A model generated the notes under the pieces. That model ran no database searches, was not told the DNA's origin, and saw only the letters and a list, made by a program, of their open reading frames with translations. 64,000 nucleotides of DNA from Erodium maritimum (lineage: Eukaryota > Streptophyta > Magnoliopsida > Geraniales > Geraniaceae), in the NCBI GenBank assembly GCA_963921825.1, contig OY997596.1, positions 62,012,754 to 62,076,753 of the forward strand, given 5' to 3'. Position 1 is the first letter of the stretch, and each line of letters starts with the position of its first letter. This document shows positions 45,440 through 57,732 of this stretch, in pieces. The position numbers and the translations under genes were made by a program.

Positions 45440-45830
45440 CACATCATTGTACTATAGTCAATTACCAAATCATGACTCATACGTATAAAATGTATTACAT
45501 AATAACAAGTTTAACAAATTAATTCTCAAAATGTATCAAAATCTGTTAAGTGTGACTGATTTCGTGAAATACTAGTCGCATGTTTGTCACGTGCCTCTAA
45601 AACATTCCTGAAATGACATGAGAAAACTTGATGTCATAACATAGACCTTTCGTTTATTTTCAAATCATAACCCTGACCCATCAACTTTTCATTTTACTCA
45701 CTTTAGGTCGTTAAACTTTTAGACGGAAAATGTCAAACATCACGGTCAACATTACTACATCAAAACAAACTTTGCTTGAGTTAGGATTTAGTAAATAACC
45801 GAAATGTGAGGGTACAAACATCGGGTTTAT
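45440..45830 (-). repeat. Family E repeat, copy 2 (inverted)
   Basis: The reverse complement matches 24150-24490 over nearly its full length. Both share the blocks about the phrase GTCACGTGCCTCTAAAACAT. The two copies stand 21 kb apart in opposite orientations. Confidence 0.75.
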
Positions 45831-46096
45831 TCCCGAGTTGTTGTGTTGAGGTGTTCTTCTGGTTGTAATCGGTTGTAATCTCTGTGTAGAGATGTGTGGT
45901 TGAGGATCCTGTTTGGATTGTTCATTAGGTTGTATCCCACCCATGCTCTTCTCTTCAAAGAGCGAGTTTTTTTAAATATGCTTTGCTGATAAAAAAAAAA
46001 TTAAAAAAAATGCTAATATAAATATACCTTGTATTTCAACTTGTTTGTAGATGGTTAGTGTATTTTGTAATAGGTTGTTATCTTGTACATTTTTTA

Positions 46097-46453
46097 GGGA
46101 AAACTGTAAATCGATGTTGTCGAATGATTTTTGTTAGCATAAACATGTAGTGATGATTTTAAAACATGTTTATACCTTTCGTTGTTATCAAAAAATAACG
46201 ACTCATGTTTTTTTTCCATTACTTTGGATGAAAATCGAACATGTGCTCGGCACGTGGAATAGGGACAATTTCGGTATTTATGATAAATATTAACACCATT
46301 CCATCATAAGTAATGGAAAAATCCAAAAATAAATGTATGGCGTTGTTTTTTGATAATAAACGAAGTGTACAAGCATGTTTTTGATAAACAAAAGTCATTA
46401 CAACAGGTTTATGCTGACAATATCGTTCGATGACATATTTATGAGGTTTTCCC
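46097..46453. repeat. Long-TIR MITE in gene-poor region
   Basis: Begins GGGAAAACTGTAAATCGATG and ends with the inverse of GGGAAAACCTCATAAATATG. Both ends then share TCGAAYGAT and GTTAGCATAAAC-type blocks, giving inverted repeats of over 50 bases. The flanks are T-rich, so a target duplication cannot be judged. Confidence 0.65.
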
Positions 46454-49400
46454 TTTTTTTAATTATACTAAACAACGATCGGAAAGACTAAACTATTTTA
46501 AATTTTAAGTCAGATCCAAACAAGAAAAGAAGGTTAACTTCTTCATTTAAAAAAATCAACGTGTTACAAGTGTACCAGGTGTTGCTCTAAGTGGTTTTTG
46601 TGTCAGTTTTAACGGGTTTTAAACAACCGCATCCTACAAAATAAAAATGAGTAACAACCTGCAAACCAGACTAAGTATATTTTATATTTTGACCAGTATC
46701 TCTTGAAAATATTTGGATTCACACTATTTGAATAATACTTTAAGTTTAAAACATCGGTCTGTTTGGTAACTAAGTTTAAAATATCAATATTTTGACTTCT
46801 CCTATACTCTCTTCTCGTGTCATCATTTATAACCAAACAGTAAATTTGATATCTATTCATTTGAGAGTTTTTAGATGGTTTAAAATGTAACATTTCTTGG
46901 TTTATACACTAATGTTTGTAGTTACCAAATCCAACTGTGTCTCTGTCCATTGCTTTCAGTAAAAGAGTACACGTAACTTCAGCATTCATCATATTCAGGT
47001 TTTTGCACTTTTCCAAAACAGTACCTTCGCTTCCCATCCTTTTCCGATTTTTCTTTTCCAGTGTTTTCCTGAAATTTAGAGTACTATTTGTACTTCATAG
47101 GCTTTGATTATAATGTTCTCAAAGTTTATATAAAAGACAAATTAATTAATAAAAAGGAAATTGCACTTTAAAATCTTAATTTATGGTATTATCAATTAAT
47201 TGCTCTATATTCCAGGTTGTTTCAACTCACTCTAGTCAACTTTGTTTATGTATTTTAGGTCGTTTCAACTCACTCTAGTCTCTAGCTAGGAAACTTTGTT
47301 TTTGTTTCAATTTATCATAATTTGAATATTATGACGAAAAGTGTGATGGATATTTCCGTCACTTAATTTCAAATTAGGTAATTTGATGAAATGATACAGT
47401 TTAAAGTATAAGGTAATGAATTGATAATAATTTAAAGAGTGAAGTACAAAACATACCCTTAATGATCTTTAATCACAAAAACCGACTTGTTGTCACATAT
47501 ACACCTGGTAAAAGGTCAATATCTCATACACTCGCCTTTTTGGGACAAAAAAAACACATTTTTTCATTGAGATGTCAAAAATGGAGCAAGTGTGTTCGTA
47601 AGAAACATCACCTATTTTATGGATGGTTTTGACCCAAAAAAGTGAGTATATGGAGTATTAACCTTCCACTAGGTGCATGTGGGAACCCAGGTGACAACGG
47701 CTCAATTTCGGACCTAAGGATATATTTTTGTAATTATCCCTGATATAAAGTGCAAGATAGTAGAATATGATTTTTCTTTCCATTAACAAATATAGGTGTA
47801 ACATTTTTTACAAACTAAAATTCCTTTTAAGATATCTCGACTTTACTCTTAATGAAAGTTTTCTTAATTTGTATGTTTATTAAGGATAAAACCGTAATTT
47901 CACAAAAAAAAGAGTAAGATAATAGTGTTTCAAATATAGGTTATTTTACTAATTTACCCACAGAGACTATCATCCCATGCACTATTAGTAAAGTTGGATG
48001 GTCGTTCTCACGGGGGGGTCTCTAAGAAGTTAATATTAGACCGTTGAGTCCCATGTCTTATCTTATCTGCGTACCTCACAACGGTTAAAACTTTAATTCA
48101 AAGAAACAAAGAAGGAAGGATCAGGAAACATCTAGCCGTTTTGGCATGTGAAAATGAGAATGTAGACAAAAGGAGATAAATACACAGTTACATAAGCAAA
48201 GGCTCATTTCGTTTTCTAAGGTCTGTCTTCTGTCACCATCGCTCATATCTTGTGACACCATCTAATCTAGTATTGCATTTATGGAAGTAGGAGACAGAGT
48301 TAACTTCGAAACCACACAAATTATTAACTTGGGTTATAAGTAACAGTGAAATCGAGCAACTAAATTTGTACTGTTGGATGTGACCCTCATTAATAAAGAT
48401 TAGATTGTTTATTCTGATCCGTCTTGGATGTTTGAGAGATCTCTTAACCATGGTGTCTACCTAAGTGGTTGTATTTAGTCTAATTATTTGGACCAATCCG
48501 GATTTTGGTTTAAACGTCCAGATGAGATGTATTGTCTTGTGTAAATAGTTTGGATGAATGATTTATTGTCCGGGCAAATCATTCAACGACTACTTTTGTT
48601 TGAAAAATTCCTCTGCATTGTGTCTAGTTTTTGATATATACATAAAATATATCTGAAAGCAATATTCATACGAATTAAAACTAGTGTGGGATGATTCTTA
48701 TTGTTAGAATATAATTATAGTTAGGTCTTCAATTCTTTAACTTGAACTTTTAGTTGAGTTGTTCCTCTAATATGATATTTCAACCTGATTCTTCACGGTC
48801 ACGGACTCAAATCACATGGTCGACAAAACAAAATATTAATTTCTTATTAACATAATCTTTTCAATTCTACTTTCTTTCTAAAATCACTATTTACCTAGGT
48901 TATTATCTCATAGTAGGCAAATAACATTAGAGATACTATGGATGAAATCTATCAGTTGATAAGTTATGATAATCTATTTTTATTCAACTATTTATATCCC
49001 GTCATCTCAAATAAAGAATCGATTATTCGAACCATATTTGTCTGGAACAGTGAAACTATTATCAAGTTATCATGCTTTGATGAGCATTCTCTAGATGTTT
49101 TGATCAATTATTTGGAATGGAAGGCTCGGGAATTAAAACTTTGAAAGGACATTAGCAGAGTTTCAAAAGTAAACCAAATTATTGGATGCTGATAGGGGTT
49201 GGGTCTCTGAGATAAGATTGTTGTGTGTTTTTGCTGGTTGTGGGACCACTCGAGTGATCCTTCAGCATCAACAGAGATCCCAGCCAGCTGGTGCCACGTG
49301 ATTTTTATTTGTCCATTTCATAACTTCTTTACATAGTACAGATCACTTTGTTTATTTCCAACTAAAACTTACGAAACAGAGAGATATAGCACAGTTTATA

Positions 49401-49667
49401 TTTTGTTATTGCAGGGAATGTTCATAGCTGGAGGGGCAAAAGAACAGCTGAACAAGTACTGTAGTAAGCTTCCTTTCATCCCATGTAACATTTTTTTGTG
49501 GGTTCTAGGAGATTAAATCTACTCCAGTGTCATTCATTTTTAAGGATAATGACATAAATATAGTTTATTTTAATTTGGTTAGAGACTTAGAGATGGTTAA
49601 GCTATAAATTTCTTTTAGTTGTAACATTAATCGAAATCTATTATAACTAATATCAAAAAACCTTTTA

Positions 49668-49964
49668 CAGCATTTTCAATGTTAGTATATTGGTGTTGAT
49701 TGTTCATGCTGACTGTTCGATTAAAAAATAATATTTTAGTCATTTCTCAACCAAAAGTCAGCAACCTCCAACGTTATGTTTGTGTTGGCTGTTCGTGTCA
49801 TTTTCTTCACAATTTTTCATCCGTCGGCAGTTCATGTCGATGGTGAGCTTACCATCAGCACTCACCGTCAGCACCCAAACGTCCACAAAACGCCAGCTTA
49901 ACGCCTGCATTTTTTTCCTACCAGCGACTTACTATCGGTTTTACCACCAACGTAGGAAATGCTC
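49668..49964. mobile_element. Tourist-like MITE with TTA target duplication
   Basis: A 297-bp element begins CAGCATTTTCAATGTTAG and ends with the inverse of GAGCATTTCCTACGTTGG. It is flanked by TTA on both sides (49665-49667 and 49965-49967). Structure and target match the Harbinger-type MITE at 32166-32422, although the sequence differs. Confidence 0.65.
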
Positions 49965-51419
49965 TTAAAACAACATGTGATCTATATAATTTTAGATGAT
50001 GAAATTATACTTCTTCATCTTGTTTAGACATAAGTTAAAAATGTAGAAAGTTACCGCCCACCGCCAAATGAAGATTTTTACGGGGTGAATATTTAATCTT
50101 TTCACTTGTTTTTAATTGGAAAAGTGCATAACATTATAGTTGGACTAATAGAAATTGTCATACATTGAGAATGATCTTAATTGGACTAATTTAGTTGCGA
50201 TAAATAAGATCGTAATGTTTATATACATGAATCAGGTTGGATTTTTGTTTGATCTTGAATATTCGCCCAAACAAAACATGTCTCATCGAACAATTTCCCC
50301 CCTAAGTCGGCCTCCTTATTTGACCACTGAATCGCGATTGGTCGAGAAGAAACACTTGAAAATCACATCACCCAGACAGAATTACTTGCATTGTGATGGA
50401 TCTAACAAGTTCACCAGATAACCAGCCACTCCCTTAAATAAGCTGCAATATACGAGTCATTTGAGAAGAAATATATATTTTTTTTTTAAGAGCTACTTTA
50501 GTTTGAACTATGAGGACAGTCTGGGAAGAGACACGTGACACCGAGAACCAACCTGGTTACATGCAAGGTTCTTCTGTTCTGTGAGGAAGCGAAAGCCAAT
50601 ATAACTGCATTAAAGTTATTGTAATAAAACAAATGGAGATCAGAGGATAAGGACAGCTCAGTCGATAGAAAGGGCAAGGCTAAACGACACATGACAATAG
50701 CACCCAATCAATACCATTCTTCTATATAGCAACTTTTTAATTATTGTTTTTTTTTGTAAGAAATAACTAATTATACCTTTTCCTTTTCAAAAAACTAATT
50801 ATACTTTCTTCAAAGTACAGGTAAAATGGTATGTTGGAGAAGATAAAATGGTAAAGCTTATTTCAGTTTAAAAGCTCAAGCTGATGGATGGAGACATCAA
50901 AATATATATTAAAAAATCAATTCATTCATACATGTTTGACGTAAGACATATATTTTAATATTTTTTCTCACGCACGGACCTCGTACGTGACACACCCTGA
51001 GACTGAGTATCGAGGGGGAGGTTCATCAACATAAGCCCAAACCATAATGATCAATTTATCCACACATCAGATAGAAGACACACTTGAACAAGAAACAAAA
51101 ACAAAAGAGAGCTATCCAAAGACATAATTATAACTCCAATAAAGCTTACACACCCTTTATCCTTTCAAAACCTTTATTCTCATTTTAAAACCTTAATTAC
51201 AATACAAAAGAGAAATTAAAAAAAAAACACACAAAAGAAAAAAGACAGCATTACAAGCTACCCGTTGTACGAGTAGGCGTGGATGACAGACAAGCAAATA
51301 CCAACCACACGATCATTCCCCATCACATGGCCTCGCTGTCCCCTGGTCCCACACCAACTTTTCCCTCCCCAAATTACCCTCCCCCAATCCACAAAATTAC
51401 CACACCAACCCACCTCCTT

Positions 51420-51426
51420 TATAAAT
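51420..51426 (+). promoter_or_regulatory. TATA box of PIP2 gene
   Basis: TATAAAT stands 87 bases before the PIP2 ATG in a C-rich, CT-rich setting (CCACCTCCTT before, CCCCTCACTCCCC after). It would place the transcript start near 51450 and give a leader of about 60 bases. Confidence 0.8.
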
Positions 51427-51512
51427 CCCCTCACTCCCCCAACTCCACTCTCCATCAACACACCAAAATCTCAGAGTAGTCACAGAGACTGTGAGCGATT
51501 TCAGCCTCAAAA

Positions 51513-53919
51513 ATGTCGAAGGACGTGAGCGAGGAGGGGCAGAGCCACCACCACCACGGCAAGGACTACGTGGATCCGCCGCCGGCGCCGCTGATCGACA
51601 TGGCGGAGATCAAGCTGTGGTCGTTCTACAGAGCGCTCATCGCCGAGTTCATCGCAACGCTCCTCTTCCTCTACATCACCGTCGCCACCGTCATCGGATA
51701 CAAGAACCAGTCCGACCCCTGCGGCGGCGTCGGCGTCCTCGGAATCGCCTGGGCCTTCGGCGGCATGATCTTCGTCCTCGTCTACTGCACCGCCGGCATC
51801 TCCGGTAACCACACACACACTATCTCAGTATCAATCTCTGTGAATCTGTTTTGTTTAATTTATCCTTAATTACAGCTTAATGACAAATTTTATCGTTAGA
51901 AAGTAGTTAAGAAGTTATAAAAAGGTGAAAATACCCTTCATAAATTTATCCATGTTTCATTTTTCTCATATCTATGAAGGGTATTTTCGTCATTTTACAT
52001 CTCTACTTCTGATAAATTAAAAAAAATAGATAAACTTGTTTGGAAAAAAATTGATACTAATTTAAGACATGTGTAATTTACTTTTATCTCATATAAATGA
52101 ACCAAATCAAGCTGATTCTGTTACTTAGATCTTTTTAAAAAAAAATACATATATGAAAGGGTATTTTCGTCATGATAAATTAAAAGAAGGTAATTTAACT
52201 ATTTAAGGTAAGTGTGATTTTATCTCATATAAATGAACCAAAGAAGCTGATTTTGTTACTTAGATTTTTAATGAAGGATAATTGCAAAATGAAATCTCAA
52301 TCATTTTTCCCATATTATGAAAATGACTAATTTGCCCGTTCATATATAATTTGGAATCCTGATGTGTATGTATTTTAGCAGTTATTTTCTTTTTTATTAA
52401 AAAAAATATATTTTTTGTATAGTTGATAAAAAAAATAGATAGGAGTGGTATTTGCAAAAAAAAGAAATAGCTTGCCTATAATATTATACAACTCACAAAG
52501 ATGAGGGTAAGTTTTTGTAATGTCATGGTATTAGTCCTGAATTGGAAGGAGCTTATCCAGTCAAATCCGAAAATAAATGTTTAAAACATGAATTTAATTC
52601 GAAGCCCATTTCTGTATTTGGATTCAGGTGGCCACATAAACCCTGCGGTGACGTTCGGGTTGTTCCTGGCCAGGAAGGTGTCGCTGATCCGTGCGGTGGC
52701 GTACATGGTGGCTCAGTGTCTCGGAGCCATATGCGGAGTGGGGCTGGTCAAGGCCTTCATGAAGCACCCCTACAACTCTCTCGGTGGAGGTGCCAACTCG
52801 GTGGCAGCGGGATACAGCACTGGCACAGCGTTGGGCGCTGAGATCATTGGCACCTTTGTGCTCGTCTACACCGTCTTCTCTGCCACCGACCCCAAGAGGA
52901 GCGCTCGCGACTCTCATGTCCCGGTAAGGAACATTAGGAGAATTGAACTATTTTCGGCTACAAATCTGTTATCTTTAACGAAATTTAGCCATGTGACAGA
53001 CACTAGACATCGTTTTTAAATGACAGTTTTACCCTTCAAATTATGTGAGTCGTAATTTATAACCCTCATCTATACTCAGTTTTGCAATTTAGAACCCTTA
53101 TATATGCATTTTTACAGGATACTCTCGACTTTTAGTGAAAAGAAAAAAATCATGTAATGCAATTTTTTTAAATGACGGTTTTACTCTTTGCATTACATGT
53201 GTTCCAAATGTGTTCCAAACTCCTGTTATGCAATTTGAAACCCTTATATATGCATTTCTCGAGAGGTATTCTCGATTTCTTGTAAAGAAAAGTAATCTCG
53301 TTAGTGAACTTGTAGATAAAAAGTATTGTAATGCATTTTTTTAAATGACGGTTTTCTCTTTGCATTACATGTGTTCCAAATGTGTTATGCAATTTGAAAC
53401 ATATATGCATTTGTCGAGAGGTATTCTCGATTTCCTTGTAAAGAAAAGTAATCTTGTTAGTGAACTTGTAGATAAAAAATACTGTAAAACGTGTATAGTT
53501 CACCGTAAGTTTTTGCAACTGTCTTTTATTAATGTAAGGTCCTGATTTTCTTCTTGTGGGTCATCAGGTTCTTGCTCCTCTGCCAATTGGGTTCGCCGTG
53601 TTCATGGTGCACTTGGCCACGATCCCGATCACCGGAACTGGTATCAATCCGGCGAGGAGCTTCGGCGCTGCCGTGATCTTCAACCAGGAGAAGATTTGGG
53701 ACGATCAGGTACATTGATTAAACCGAAACCCCAGATCAGTGATCGATCTTCTGAACATCTGTAGGTGATAGATTAATGTGTTCGATTTTTTTCGTACAGT
53801 GGATTTTCTGGGTCGGACCATTCATCGGAGCACTGGCGGCGGCGGCGTACCACCAGTACATTCTGAGAGCAGCCGCCATTAAAGCTCTCGGATCCTTCCG
53901 TAGCAACCGATCCAACTGA
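51513..53919 (+). CDS. PIP2: Plasma-membrane intrinsic protein, PIP2-type aquaporin
   Basis: Four exons, 51513-51804, 52628-52923, 53568-53708 and 53800-53919, give 282 residues, the usual PIP2 length and exon pattern. It forms tetrameric water channels in the plasma membrane. Both NPA boxes are present ([11 protein letters not shown], Asn102; [11 protein letters not shown], Asn223). The aromatic/arginine filter reads Phe82, His211, Thr220, Arg226, the water-selective PIP set. Gating residues known from spinach PIP2;1 are conserved: Ser116 in RKVS, His194 in loop D and Ser275 in ALGSFRSN. The N-terminus [19 protein letters not shown] is acidic and carries a four-histidine run. The C-terminal [17 protein letters not shown] and the gene context suggest the PIP2;7/PIP2;8 subgroup. 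Confidence 0.97.
52260..52530. repeat. Decayed MITE-like stretch in PIP2 intron 1
   Basis: Begins GGATAATTGCAAAATGAAA and carries AAAATGACTAATTTGCCCG and ATTTGCAAAAAAAAG phrases like the family A group. No clean right end was found. Confidence 0.4.
52930..53520 (-). repeat. Repeat related to SYF2-intron MITE, with internal ~185-bp duplication, PIP2 intron 2
   Basis: The first part (GTTATCTTTAACGAAATTTA, then TTTTAAATGACAGTTTTACC) is the inverse of phrases in the MITE at 58519-58924. From about 53150 a block with GACGGTTTT, CATTACATGTGTTCCAAATG, CGAGAGGTATTCTCGATTTC and GTTAGTGAACTTGTAGATAA occurs twice in tandem, with small differences. Confidence 0.75.
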
Positions 53920-55450
53920 TTGATTACGGTTCTGCCTTCGGTTAAAAGGGCTGTGATTTTTCATTGTTTTGGTTGTTTCTAATGGAGAGAAATGTTGATG
54001 AAGATTAAGTTGACTATGGTTCCTTTTTTGTATGTTTGTGTTTATTTATTTGATTAAGTTTGATTAGCAGGTTCAGATTATGTGTAATGATCGTTATTAT
54101 TGTTAATGAGTAGTGGCTTGTTTGAGTAAGTAGTAGTGTTGCATATTTGTCTTTCCTAACTTTTGTATTTATTTATTTATTTTCTAAGTAGAGCATCTCC
54201 AATGCAAATAATTCATCCGGTAATCGGACGGTCAAAAAATAAATGAAGAGTTCAATCCAGACAAATTAAGTGACACGATAAGTGCTTTGCCCCATAAAAG
54301 TCGTAAAAAGTGGTCAATTTTCCTTTAAGTAGTCGATTCGTTCAACCTCCCGCAATGTATCAGTATACACCTGGTGAATTGGGGTCGAATAATAACCACA
54401 CGTGGCAAGTCGCTGTAAGATGAACGAATTTTTTGTTTTACTGGTCGATTCGTTCAACCTCCCACAATGCATCAGCATAGTCCTTGTGAATTGGGGGCGA
54501 ATAACCACGCGTGGCAAGTGGCTGTAAGATGAACGAATTTTTCGTTTTACTGGTCGATTTGTTCAACCTCCCACAATGTATCAGCATAGTTCTGGTGAAT
54601 TGGGGGCAAATAACTACACGTGGCAAGTGGCTGTAATATAAACGAATTAAACGGGACGATGAATGCAACTCATCCTGTATTCGTAAGTGCACTTACAAAA
54701 ACGGCCAAAAATGCTATGGGTTGGGCTAATAGAAGGGTGATTTTATTTTTCCGGAGATCACTTTCGCATTTGTCGTGTGACTAGTGGTTACAACCTCTCC
54801 CACGACCATCCTTCTCCTTTTGTTCGAGTTTATAAATAGATAGTTCAAGCGACACAAACTTCACTTGTGTGCTACTCAGGGGTCGATTCGTTCAATATCT
54901 CGCTCACATCTTTCGATTTTACTCCAACGAAAAACCAAAAGTGAAAAGTTCGGCCACACGAATTCGTCTCTATTTGAGTTGCTCCTAACATTGAAGTGAT
55001 AAAACAAGTAATGAAGATTGTCAATCTTCTTTGGATACCTTGTGCTTAACCTTATTTTTCTCTAGGGGTAAAACAGGAAAGTGAAGTGTGGGGACAGCAT
55101 TTTTACAACTCGACACGTGTCGGTTATGTATTGGATTGGCTTGCATGCGGCCACATGGACATGGGTGTCCTCGAACTTTTGAGGTTGTTCTTGGTCCCCA
55201 TTGCTTTTGCATTGTAGCTTTATCGCAGGTCCCAAATAAGAAGATAAGCTTGACAATAATAACTAGTACTATTGGATATCTGATTATTGCTCTCCCAAAT
55301 CAATACATTATTCTCCTTGAATGTTATGTATTGATTTTGGAAACTACAGCTAGACAGTTCAAAGTTGAGTATAATGGCGTTTTCTTTTTCTTCTTTTAAA
55401 AAGAGATTTATTAATAATTATTTAATTTTACAGATAAAACAATTTCAGCG
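53920..55450. other. PIP2 3' region and tandem repeat
   Basis: The probable PIP2 3' untranslated region runs to about 54170. A phrase GAGCATCTCCAATGCAAAT near 54192 resembles a Harbinger-type MITE end, but no partner end was found. The tandem array at 54331-54650 is listed separately. The remainder is AT-rich and carries no supported gene. Confidence 0.5.
54331..54650. repeat. Three tandem ~110-bp units downstream of PIP2
   Basis: Each unit runs from GTCGATTCGTTCAACCTCCC through AATGTATCAGCATAGT-like and GGTGAATTGGGG blocks to ACACGTGGCAAGTGGCTGTAA and GATGAACGAATT. Units 2 and 3 are most alike. The CACGTGGC block carries a G-box core in units 1 and 3. Confidence 0.9.
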
Positions 55451-55599
55451 TTGTATTAATTGATTGTTCTTAAAAATTCGAAGGACGACCAGTGAGATGC
55501 AATGCTTAGACAACTAAATACCATATCGTTTTTTCTTAAAAAGTATGTCGAAGGGGGGAAGCTGCGGTAACATCTAAAGACACTGATACAGCATACTCC

Positions 55600-57620
55600 A
55601 ACCAAAAGCACTGATCGAGCAGACCAAGTGAAGATTTTGTAATGGTGGATCGATACCTCCCCCGAGAAATCAGCGTGCGTCATCATCCCTTGATTGATAC
55701 TGGTAAGGCTCCTAAACGCGGGTGTGCTGACCCCGAACTGGTAGGGGAGAATCTTGTCGACTATTGGCAGAACCGTCGCCACCATAGGTCCAGAGAGGCG
55801 GTGCATCCGCCGCCCCCTCCATGGACCCCAAGGACTTATTCCTGGAGGCGGGGGTGCTTGTGGCCCCATGCCGCTGCTGTGTATGACGCCCCGTCGGATG
55901 TCGTCGAACCCGCTGCTGCTCGTGGTCCCCAGGTCTGATAAACTTGACCCGACCCTGCCCCGGCCCATGTCCAGTGCCCAACTCCCCAGGCTCGACCTGC
56001 TGGTCCAAACCTAGGGCCTGCCCACTTCTCCCCTCTAACACAGGCCCATCTCGTTACTTCCACGAGCCCACTGACCGACCCAATGACGACACGACCCAAC
56101 CCGTGGTGCCCTCCATCGAGATCCAAGCCCTGCTCCTCCTACGGAACCTTAAAGGCCACTGTTTCCAACCGTCGTTTCTAGGTCCTCGCCTCTCGTTGTT
56201 CCGACCGATCCTTCCCCTTCATCGGTGAGACGAACTCCCCGAGCCAAGCGCGGTCCTGACGCCGAAGTCCGCCGCCGCAGGCCTTGCCTGTATTCCAGCG
56301 AGTGCCCCTGAGTCTTCCGCCCGCCCAGGTGTCTCCCTGCTGTCGGCTGATCTCCCTGCTCCCCACACGCCGAACAGACGAGACGTTCACACCCCGCGCC
56401 ACCCCATCCGAAACCGGTGGACTTAGGCGAGGAGGTACTTGAGCATATGAGGTAGCAGAGAGGCCGTCGCCGATCCCCTACTCTTTTCCCCTTCGCTCTC
56501 GTGGTGGCGTTGATGTTCCGACTTCAAGCAGGAAGTCAACGCCGCCAATCTTTGCAAAACCCCTCGGGTTGATAGAGAGAGCTACATCAATATATTTACC
56601 ATATGATAAGAACACACCACAACCATCATGGTGATACAATCAACCATGTGATTTTTCACCTGCACTACAACCCACGGTGGCAGAAGATGGGACCAAGTCA
56701 CCACCGCCACTCTCGTCTAGTAGGTTTTCATCTATAATATAATATATATTTCTGATAATGTATCTTCTTAATATTTTTATTTTAGAGACGGAGAGAAACT
56801 TAATTCTCTCTGCGCGCAGCCCCTTCCCCCACCCCCTCCTCCATGTCAACCACCATTCTCCACCATTGAAGCCCCCGATCCATAGCTCTCCACTACCCTC
56901 CGGGGTCCAATCCAAGCCCCTGCTTCCAAAGCTCTCCACACAACCTCCATGAGGTTCCATTCTACCGTCGTCGTTCTTTTGATCGAAGTCGGTTTTATTT
57001 TTCTTGGTGTTTGTCTTGTTTTGCAGCTGGTCTACCCCCACAGGTCGCTGCCCATCGTTCAAGCTGCTCCACGGTATGTCCCTCGACTCGCGCTACCGTT
57101 CCTGCATCGCCGGACCGGCCCCGCCTTCGAGCCAGTAGCCACTGTGGCCCCCCTGCCGTTCATCGGATTACGGGCTCCACGCGCCGTATCCCATCTGCAG
57201 CGGCCTACCGCTTTAGGGTCACCCCTCGCCGGCATGGTCCTTCTTCCTAGATGGATCTGGGATCCGGGAGGAAGAACGGGAGCTCGGGACCTGCTTCACA
57301 GGAACCCAACTTCGGGACTTTCAACCCCGAACAAGTTTTTACAGCAGGGAGATCTCGGGAATTCTGCACTAAAGACAAATTCTCCAGTAGGTTTCGCTGT
57401 TTTAGTTCGAATAATCATGTGGCTCAATAAGTTTAGGAATTTGGTTTATTATTTTGTTGTAACGTTGGATCGAAGAAATACTAAGTTCGGATCCACGAAT
57501 CAAAGCGGACTATTTGTATGGAACCATGTGTGCCCGATGGGCCACGGCCGATCGGGACAAAAACTGGTGTCCGGGACTGTTAGGTCCCACATTGTAAGCA
57601 CAATGATATCGTAATACTAC
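55600..57620. other. GC-rich anonymous block, probably decayed element(s)
   Basis: Composition rises sharply, with runs of CCGCCGCCCCCTCC and CCCCTTCCCCCACCCC. Open frames exist on both strands, the longest 221 codons at 56949-57614, but none shows a conserved domain I recognise. A short AT-rich gap at 56580-56780 divides two halves that may be separate elements. It is not a supported gene. Confidence 0.35.
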
Positions 57621-57732
57621 TTCTTTCCCGTTTCAAAATTTTATTTTATTTTAGATGAAGTCATATATTTTGAAATAGGACATTTAACCGTAAAATAAAG
57701 AGTATATATTTGATATTCGCGCTCCTTGTGAA

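Larger units (their letters stand above)
44234..51412. other. Gene-poor region between HGSNAT-like gene and PIP2
   Basis: About 7.2 kb without a supported gene. It contains several MITEs listed separately, a family E copy, an AT microsatellite near 45221-45237 and, at 50865-50965, a degraded piece related to the TRIM long terminal repeats in inverse orientation. Open frames here are short and without family motifs. 50970-51412 is the PIP2 upstream region. Confidence 0.5.

Noticed and set aside
48938-49144. 68-codon open frame in the gene-poor region
   Set aside because: AT-rich frame without any motif, neighbour exon or codon bias.
49411-49500. Exon-like piece after an acceptor (TTATTGCAG), reading GMFIAGGAKEQLNKYCSKL
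   Set aside because: No partner exon, no recognised family and no clear donor; too little to call a gene.
56949-57614. 221-codon open frame in the GC-rich block
   Set aside because: No conserved motif, no exon-like neighbours, composition-driven openness, and overlapping frames on the other strand are equally open.
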